A stretch of 12,749 nt of DNA from an uncultured Bacteroidales bacterium (GTDB lineage Bacteria > Bacteroidota > Bacteroidia > Bacteroidales > UBA932), in assembly GCA_945912085.1 (NCBI GenBank), contig CAMEBJ010000017.1, positions 1 through 12,749 of the forward strand. Reading direction: 5' to 3'. Position 1 is the stretch's first letter, and the number at the start of each line of letters is the position of its first letter. This document shows positions 7,236-12,749 of the stretch, piece by piece. The position numbers and the translations under genes were made by a program. The notes beneath the pieces are model-generated. The model worked only from the letters and a program-made list of their open reading frames with translations, was not told the DNA's origin and searched no databases.

Positions 7236-9755
7236 ATGAAATATTCAATATTCCCGATTTCCCTCCTGCTTCTGCTTTGCTCCCTTGCAACCCTCCCTGC
7301 CGAGGCCGCATCCGCCCGCGGGCCAAAAAAGAAGAAGAATGAGGTGACGGCACCGAAACCGCTTTCGGACTACGAGAAAATCTTTTCTGGCAAGAAGTGC
7401 ACGAGCCGTGAGGGGTTGCTTACCCTTCACGATGTCGAGGGAAAGCTCTTTGTGGAAATACCGCTGGCGCTGATGGACCGTGATGTGATGGTCGGATCGA
7501 CTGTCAGTGCGGTGACTGACAACAGAATAGTCTCTGTCGGAGAAAAGCCGAAGGCCCCGATGGTGGTGACTTTCTGTCTGGACGGTAAAAAGGTGAATAT
7601 GTGCAAGAGACGTTTCGATCTGCTGGCCCGGAGCGATGAATTCGAACGGAGTCTGAGGCGGAACACCCTGCTGGGAATCATATCGTCCTTCGACATCAAG
7701 GCCTATAGTCCTGACAGTACGGCAGTTGTCCTGGATATGACTGATATGTTCCTCGGCAACAATATTGCGGAACTCAATCCGATGCCGGCGTCCAATCCCG
7801 CCTCGAACACCCAGATTAACACCCAGTTCAAACGTGACCTTTCACTTCTGGGTGACATCAAGGCTTTTGAGGACAATGTCAGCGTCCGTTCAAGACTCTC
7901 TTTCACCGTGACAATGCGTGACAATGCAAAACGCTCTGTCATTATGGCTGACTCTCCGTTTACCGTTGAGGTGACCAGGAGCATTGTCCTTCTTCCGGAG
8001 AAACCCGTGATGCCCCGTCTTGCCGACCCCCGCATAGGCGTGTTCTTTACGAAAAAATCCGTTTTCGGTGATTCGGGTGAAGGGGTGAAGCCGGTTTTCT
8101 ACGCACAGCGCTGGAGGCTGGAGCCGTCCGACAGCGCGGCCTACGCGGCAGGAGAGGTTGTCGAGCCGATCAAACCCATTGTCTTCTACATCGACGACAC
8201 CTTCCCCGAGTTCTGGAAACCGTATGTTGCTGAGGGAGTGGAGAGATGGAATGAAGCCTTCGAGAAAATAGGCTTCCGCAATGCCGTCAGGGCCCTTCCT
8301 TACCCCGCTGACGATGAGTCATTCGATCCGGACAACATCAAATACAACTGCGTCAGGTACTCTCCTTCAGAGGTTGCCAACTCGATGGGACCTTCCTGGA
8401 CTGACCCGAGGACGGGGGAAATCATCAGCGCATCAGTTTACATCTATCACAACATTGTCAAACTCCTCTCTTCCTGGTTTTTCATCCAGACCGCACCTGC
8501 GGATCCTTCTGTCAGGACGGTGAATATTCCCCGGGAGATTCTCGGAGAGGGCATTGCCTATGTCGTGGCGCACGAAGTGGGACATTGCCTGGGGCTGATG
8601 CACAATATGGCCGGTTCATCCTCAATCCCTGTGGATTCCCTGCGCAGTGCAAGTTTCACGGCAAAGCACGGAACTACCTATTCCATAATGGATTACGCTC
8701 GATTCAACTACGTCGCCCGGGAGTCTGACAAGGGAGTGCGGCTGATGCCTCCTTCCATTGGTGAATATGACTTCTACGCCATTGACTGGCTCTACAGGCC
8801 TGTGGCGGGAGCCTTGACCCCTGAGGAGGAGACCCCTGTTCTGCGCCGTTTCATTTCCGAACGCTCAGGCAATCCTGTCTATCGCTACGGAAAGCAGCAG
8901 GTCGTCGCGAAAATAGACCCAAGTTCCTTTGAGGAGGACCTTGGAGACGACCCCGTCAAAAGTGCCCTGTACGGGATTGAAAATCTGAAATACATTGCTG
9001 CAAACATTGACAGCTGGGTTGGCGGGGAGGATCCCGACTATAGTTTCCGTCTCCGGATGAAGAATGAACTTGTGACCCAGTACCAGAGATATGTGACCAG
9101 AGCCCTTTACAACATCGGGGGAATCTACCTCAATGAAAGATTCGAGGGGGATGAGCGTGAAAGCTACGCTCCTGTCAGCGGAGCGGATCAGCGCAGGACG
9201 GTGAACTTCTTGCTGGAACAGACCAAATCCCTTGACTGGATTGACCGGATGGCCGGAGCAGGATGGCCCCTGACCTCTCCAGTTGCCCCTACGATGGGTA
9301 CGGCCCTGTTCAAGACCATAGTCCAGAGATGCGGAAGCCTGTGGTACTGCACCCCTCTGATGGGTGAGGATGCCTACAGTCAGAAGGATTTCCTGGGGGA
9401 CATCTCCACCTTTGTCTGGAAGCCTTCCAGGGAAGGGAGGAGGCTCTCTGAAATCGAGATGGAAATCCAGAGCCAGTTCATTTCCTACCTGATGACCAAC
9501 TCCTACACTCCTGCGAACACTCCGCAGCAAATGCCGCCGCAGAAGCGTTTTGCCGATGAGTCTGAGGTCTGGGGATTCGGCCAGTTTGCCGGAATGCAGG
9601 GAGCCCTGCCCGCCACAAGGCACATCTGTTTCTCCTTCCTTCAGGATTCCCTGAGTCTTTTGAAACGCTTTGCACAGTCATCGTCCGATGCCGACAGCAG
9701 GGCACACTACAGAATGCTCGCCGCAAGGATTGAGCAGCATCTCAAACAGGATTGA
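7236..9755 (+). CDS. secreted zinc-dependent metalloprotease, DUF5118/DUF5117/DUF4953 type (active site intact)
   Basis: The predicted protein has 839 aa. The ATG at 7236 begins a type I signal peptide (MKYSIFPISLLLLLCSLATLPAEA); an in-frame TTG two codons earlier is unnecessary. The N-terminal region (DYEKIFSGKKC...LPLAL-like block around residues 44-95) matches DUF5118, the next ~200 residues DUF5117, and the second half the DUF4953 catalytic domain. The metzincin-like zinc site is complete: H446-E447-x-x-H450-x-x-G453-x-x-H456 in HEVGHCLGLMH, with a downstream Met-turn SIMDYARFNY (Met485). It should cleave peptides in the periplasm or outside the cell; no C-terminal sorting domain is visible. 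Family members are common in Bacteroidota as zinc-dependent metalloproteases of unknown substrate. It lies 21 bp after the Mx1-like lipoprotein and 17 bp before its own degenerate paralogue, so co-expression with the importer is likely. Confidence 0.9.
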   Translation: MKYSIFPISLLLLLCSLATLPAEAASARGPKKKKNEVTAPKPLSDYEKIFSGKKCTSREGLLTLHDVEGKLFVEIPLALMDRDVMVGSTVSAVTDNRIVSVGEKPKAPMVVTFCLDGKKVNMCKRRFDLLARSDEFERSLRRNTLLGIISSFDIKAYSPDSTAVVLDMTDMFLGNNIAELNPMPASNPASNTQINTQFKRDLSLLGDIKAFEDNVSVRSRLSFTVTMRDNAKRSVIMADSPFTVEVTRSIVLLPEKPVMPRLADPRIGVFFTKKSVFGDSGEGVKPVFYAQRWRLEPSDSAAYAAGEVVEPIKPIVFYIDDTFPEFWKPYVAEGVERWNEAFEKIGFRNAVRALPYPADDESFDPDNIKYNCVRYSPSEVANSMGPSWTDPRTGEIISASVYIYHNIVKLLSSWFFIQTAPADPSVRTVNIPREILGEGIAYVVAHEVGHCLGLMHNMAGSSSIPVDSLRSASFTAKHGTTYSIMDYARFNYVARESDKGVRLMPPSIGEYDFYAIDWLYRPVAGALTPEEETPVLRRFISERSGNPVYRYGKQQVVAKIDPSSFEEDLGDDPVKSALYGIENLKYIAANIDSWVGGEDPDYSFRLRMKNELVTQYQRYVTRALYNIGGIYLNERFEGDERESYAPVSGADQRRTVNFLLEQTKSLDWIDRMAGAGWPLTSPVAPTMGTALFKTIVQRCGSLWYCTPLMGEDAYSQKDFLGDISTFVWKPSREGRRLSEIEMEIQSQFISYLMTNSYTPANTPQQMPPQKRFADESEVWGFGQFAGMQGALPATRHICFSFLQDSLSLLKRFAQSSSDADSRAHYRMLAARIEQHLKQD

Positions 9756-9772
9756 ACAGCGTTCAAGTGAGG

Positions 9773-12022
9773 ATGAGACCTTTCCTGTCATATCTTCTTC
9801 TTTTGTTCGGGTTGTTTTTCTTCCCGTCCGGTCTCTGCCGTGCGCAGGACGGAGAGTTCATTTCCCTGAGCCTTTCCAATGGGAAAGTCAATGCCAGAAT
9901 CCCGCTGGATTTGATGGGGAAGAGGATTTACCTGGCATCCGTCATCGAACAGACCTCCGATGCGGGAGAAGGTGTTTCGGGCCAGATGTCCGACAACTGC
10001 CTTCCTCTGGAATTTGCTTTCGACGGGTCGGAACTGACTGTCCGCTATCTTGTGAAGCCGTCTCTTGTGGATCTCTCCGGGGAGATTCCTTCTGCCATTG
10101 AGAAAAGCAGCCTTGTGCCAGACTGGAAACAATTCAAGGCAAGTCTGAGTTCCGACAAATCAGCCGTTGAAGCTGATTTGACGGAATTGTTCGCGGACCA
10201 TTTCAACATTCTTCACGTCTTTCCCGTCTCCGCCTACAACTCCCAGGGAGGAATGGTGATGCGCAAGCACACCGTTGTCAGGGAGAAATCATCCGTGCTG
10301 GCAGTGGAAAACAGGGAAAACATTGCCGAGGTAGTCTGTGATATGTTTTTCAAGATGGACGGCTATGTCTATGGAATGATGAAGGTGGCAGGAGATTTCA
10401 GTGTCCGGGCCATCGTCCGCAAAATGCTCTTCGCGGCAACGGAGAAATCCTGCGGAGAAATGCTTGAGAGTGTTCCCGAGATTGAAGACCTGACCCTTTC
10501 CTCCAATGTCCTTCAGGATTCTTTTTCCCCTGTCCTGGAAAAGAGATATGCCTGCAGGCACAGTCTTGACAGCACTGGCCATCTGGTCTTCCACATCAAC
10601 GTCCCTTCAGTGTGGAAACCTTACGTCCGGGAAGGGGTCCTTGCCTGGAACACTGCTTTCGAGAAAGCGGGCAGGGGAGATGTCCTTCAGGTTCGTGATG
10701 CAGGGGAGGCTGAAAATCTTTCTCCTTACGATTCGAGAATCATCTATGCACCGACCGGAATGCAAGAGGTTGAGACCAATTCCCTCCGTGACCCTTTCAG
10801 CGGGGATATGTTCTCCACGACAATCTGTCTCCACGAGAATGCCCTTCAGAAATATGTGTCGCAACTCCGTTTCCAGACTGCGGCCACAAATCCTGCTGTC
10901 AGGGTGCCGCAGGTGGCGGACTCGGTGGCTGGGAGTGTTCTGAAACTATTGGTGATGCAGGCTGTGGGCAAATCCCTCGGTCTTGTGCGCAATCCCGCAG
11001 CATCCTCCTCCTATCCCGTGGATTCCCTTTGCAGTGTGTCATTCACAAGGAATTACGGCATTGTGTCTTCCGTGATGGAGAATCCTGTGTTCAATTTTGT
11101 AGCTTCCTCTGAGGATGTCGCCCGTGGGGTTCTCCTGGTTCAGAATCGTCCCGGCCCTCTTGACGAGGTTTCAATCGCCTGGCTTTACGGCGACGAATCT
11201 GTCAGAAAGAAAGCTCTTGAGAGGCTGCGGAATGATGAATATTTACGCCCTAAAGCTCCTTCTTTGAAGTCCGGTGCATTACCTGACGGCCTGAGCAGTC
11301 CATATTCCGCAAACCGCGACCTCGGCGACGACGCATTTCTTTCTTTTGAGAAATATTCAGTAAATCAGAAGGCATTTTTTCCTCAGGCAGTGGACCTTTT
11401 TTCCGGCAATGACCCGGACCTGAGCCTGACTGCGGAGACTCTCAAGGGAATAGCTGATGAATATGCAACAAAGGTCGTTCATCTCTGCTCATTTGCCGGC
11501 GGGTGTCAGACCGTTGACGGAGCCGTCCTTCCTCTGCCGGCCTCCTTGCAGAGAAAGGGAGTGAGAAAGACGATAGAGGCTCTCAGGGATATGGACTGGT
11601 TCAGATTCCCGAAGGAGCGCCTCCTCCCGTACGGAACCGTAGAGTTCATCGCGGACGTTTACCGGACAAACATCTTCAACACCCTGCTCGGACGCTATGA
11701 AAAAGTTCAGCTCTGCTCAGACCTTGATGCTTCTCCGTCCGTGACCGCGGGCTACACCACAAAGGATTTTGTCACAGACATCTACGTCTGTATCTTTCCT
11801 GAACGGCTCCCGGCGGGGGGACTGGAATCCTACCAGATGAACTGGCAGCTTGCCTTTGTGGAATTTCTTGCCGGGAAATCAGCATCTGATTCCTGCTGTC
11901 GCGAAACCCTGTTGAGGATCAGGAACAATGCCATTGCGATGAAATGCCGTCCGGGGACTGATTCCGCGAATCATTATGCCTATCTGAAATTCATTACGGA
12001 CAAGACAATTGAAAACAATTGA
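9773..12022 (+). CDS. catalytically dead paralogue of the upstream metalloprotease (pseudoprotease)
   Basis: The predicted protein has 749 aa. The ATG at 9773 begins a signal peptide (MRPFLSYLLLLFGLFFFPSGLCRAQ); an in-frame TTG at 9752 overlaps the previous stop and is less likely. Homology to the preceding protease is clear by eye: VWKPYVREGVLAWNTAFEKAG against FWKPYVAEGVERWNEAFEKIG, and ASSSYPVDSLCSVSF against GSSSIPVDSLRSASF. It lacks about 30 N-terminal residues of its neighbour. The zinc site reads QAVGKSLGLVR (396-406) in place of HEVGHCLGLMH, so all three His ligands and the catalytic Glu are replaced (Q396, A397, K400, R406), while the glycines, Leu402 and Met-turn Met435 (SVMENPVFNFVA) remain. 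The frame is uninterrupted over 749 codons, and the gene is 17 bp after one operon gene and 2 bp before the next, so it appears maintained rather than decaying. A binding, chaperone or inhibitor-like role is inferred. Confidence 0.87.
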   Translation: MRPFLSYLLLLFGLFFFPSGLCRAQDGEFISLSLSNGKVNARIPLDLMGKRIYLASVIEQTSDAGEGVSGQMSDNCLPLEFAFDGSELTVRYLVKPSLVDLSGEIPSAIEKSSLVPDWKQFKASLSSDKSAVEADLTELFADHFNILHVFPVSAYNSQGGMVMRKHTVVREKSSVLAVENRENIAEVVCDMFFKMDGYVYGMMKVAGDFSVRAIVRKMLFAATEKSCGEMLESVPEIEDLTLSSNVLQDSFSPVLEKRYACRHSLDSTGHLVFHINVPSVWKPYVREGVLAWNTAFEKAGRGDVLQVRDAGEAENLSPYDSRIIYAPTGMQEVETNSLRDPFSGDMFSTTICLHENALQKYVSQLRFQTAATNPAVRVPQVADSVAGSVLKLLVMQAVGKSLGLVRNPAASSSYPVDSLCSVSFTRNYGIVSSVMENPVFNFVASSEDVARGVLLVQNRPGPLDEVSIAWLYGDESVRKKALERLRNDEYLRPKAPSLKSGALPDGLSSPYSANRDLGDDAFLSFEKYSVNQKAFFPQAVDLFSGNDPDLSLTAETLKGIADEYATKVVHLCSFAGGCQTVDGAVLPLPASLQRKGVRKTIEALRDMDWFRFPKERLLPYGTVEFIADVYRTNIFNTLLGRYEKVQLCSDLDASPSVTAGYTTKDFVTDIYVCIFPERLPAGGLESYQMNWQLAFVEFLAGKSASDSCCRETLLRIRNNAIAMKCRPGTDSANHYAYLKFITDKTIENN

Positions 12023-12024
12023 AT

Positions 12025-12749
12025 ATGAAAAGGATATATACAATTTCAGCATTCGTTTCCGTTCTCCTGCCACTGGCCCTTTCCTGCACAAAGACAGAGG
12101 GCCTGAAAGAAGGTAATGTCGAACTTTCCGCAGATGTTGTCACCATCGGTGCGGATGCCGGTCTCGGAATCCTTGAAGTGGATTCATCCGCAGACTGGTA
12201 CATCGAGAATATTCCTGACTGGTGCGGCACCGTCCGCCCGAGCGGGGGAGAAGCGGGAAAGACGACCGTTCGCATCCGAGGCAGATTCTACTATGAAACC
12301 CGGGACCGTTCGGCCGTGGTGTCCGTGGTCTGCGGAGGTGTTTCAAAACAGTTTACTCTCATTCAGACCGGTATGCGTTCCATCACGATTACCCCTCTGT
12401 TTGATGAAAGCATCTCCTCCGATGGAGGCCCCTGTGCACTGAAAATCGAGTCAAGTTTCCCGTACGAAGTGTCCTTCGAGCAGCAACAGGACTGGCTTGA
12501 GATTTCAAGTTCCGACCGGCCTGTTGACGGCATCCTGAGGCTGAATGCATCGGTGAATCCTGAGGCTGACAGAAGTGCGGTTCTGATGTTCTCGGATCCG
12601 CAGTCATCATATATTCAGAAATTCAAGATTACCCAGGCGGGAGATGCCGCCTACCAGGATCGTGCGTCCCTGATTGAATTCTACAATTCCACCGGAGGAA
12701 CTTCCTGGACCCGTTCCGACGGATGGTGCACTGATGCTCCGGTGGACAC
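12025..12749 (+). CDS. lipoprotein with two BACON-like domains and the start of a leucine-rich-repeat region (partial, 3' end outside window)
   Basis: Starts at ATG 12025, 2 bp after the pseudoprotease stop, and runs off the right edge; 241 residues are visible. The signal MKRIYTISAFVSVLLPLALSC has a lipobox LALSC with Cys21. Residues ~33-115 form a BACON-type Ig-like domain (VDSSADWYIENIPDWCGTV, then closing QFTLIQTG), and ~116-206 form a second (ESSFPYEVSFEQQQDWLEIS, closing KFKITQAG). From ~208 the sequence DRASLIEFYNSTGGTSW followed by DGWCTDAPVD resembles the cap that precedes leucine-rich repeats in many Bacteroidota surface proteins (LxxLYxATGGxxWxxxxxW...P). The protein is probably a surface adhesin or substrate-binding lipoprotein; BACON domains can act as spacers rather than binders. 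The LRR call is a prediction about sequence beyond the edge. Confidence 0.78.
   Translation, partial: MKRIYTISAFVSVLLPLALSCTKTEGLKEGNVELSADVVTIGADAGLGILEVDSSADWYIENIPDWCGTVRPSGGEAGKTTVRIRGRFYYETRDRSAVVSVVCGGVSKQFTLIQTGMRSITITPLFDESISSDGGPCALKIESSFPYEVSFEQQQDWLEISSSDRPVDGILRLNASVNPEADRSAVLMFSDPQSSYIQKFKITQAGDAAYQDRASLIEFYNSTGGTSWTRSDGWCTDAPVD

Noticed and set aside
9670..10101. A 143-codon plus-strand frame spanning the junction of the two protease genes.
   Set aside because: It overlaps the end of the active protease and the signal peptide region of the paralogue in another frame, and its translation has no recognisable features.
8571..10990. Possibility that the loss of HExxH in the second protease copy is a sequencing error or frameshift.
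   Set aside because: Four separate codons differ in frame, with homologous sequence continuing on both sides and no stop or frameshift, so a simple read error does not explain it.

Overview
The window looks like a stretch of a Bacteroidota (Bacteroidales-type) chromosome. It carries a SusC/SusD outer-membrane import pair, several lipoproteins with clear lipoboxes, BACON-type Ig-like domains, and genes with almost no Shine-Dalgarno sequence. The moderately GC-rich codon use would fit an uncultured gut lineage, but genus cannot be decided from the sequence. Every supportable gene lies on the + strand.

Layout: (1) 3-167, the C-terminal end of an SGNH/GDSL-type hydrolase; (2) 168-247, the only real intergenic gap, with a possible weak terminator hairpin and a poor Bacteroidetes-type promoter match; (3) 248-12749 (continuing past the right edge), one tightly packed operon with gaps of 2 to 21 bp. 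Gene order: BACON-like lipoprotein, SusC-type TonB-dependent transporter, SusD-type lipoprotein, a lipoprotein resembling the SusCD-associated zinc metallohydrolase family (Peptidase_Mx1 type), an intact secreted HExxHxxGxxH metalloprotease (DUF5118/DUF5117/DUF4953 type), a shorter tandem paralogue of that protease, and a lipoprotein with two BACON-like domains and the start of what looks like a leucine-rich-repeat domain.

The main observation concerns metalloprotease-like proteins. Of the three in this operon, only one keeps a zinc site. The tandem paralogue is an intact 749-codon gene in which all four key zinc-site residues are replaced (H/E/H/H to Q/A/K/R), while the flanking segment and the Met-turn methionine are retained. 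The Mx1-like lipoprotein reads LAFNN where its family normally has HExxH. The operon therefore appears to encode a SusCD importer with one active protease and two pseudoproteases, bounded by BACON lipoproteins. A plausible reading is surface capture, cleavage and import of a protein, peptide or glycoprotein substrate, with the dead enzymes acting as binding or regulatory subunits. That role is inference. No glycoside hydrolase, regulator, RNA gene, mobile element or CRISPR array was seen.

The first lipoprotein is also mosaic: its last ~130 codons are much AT-richer than the rest of the gene and its neighbours, suggesting replacement of the C-terminal domain by recombination.
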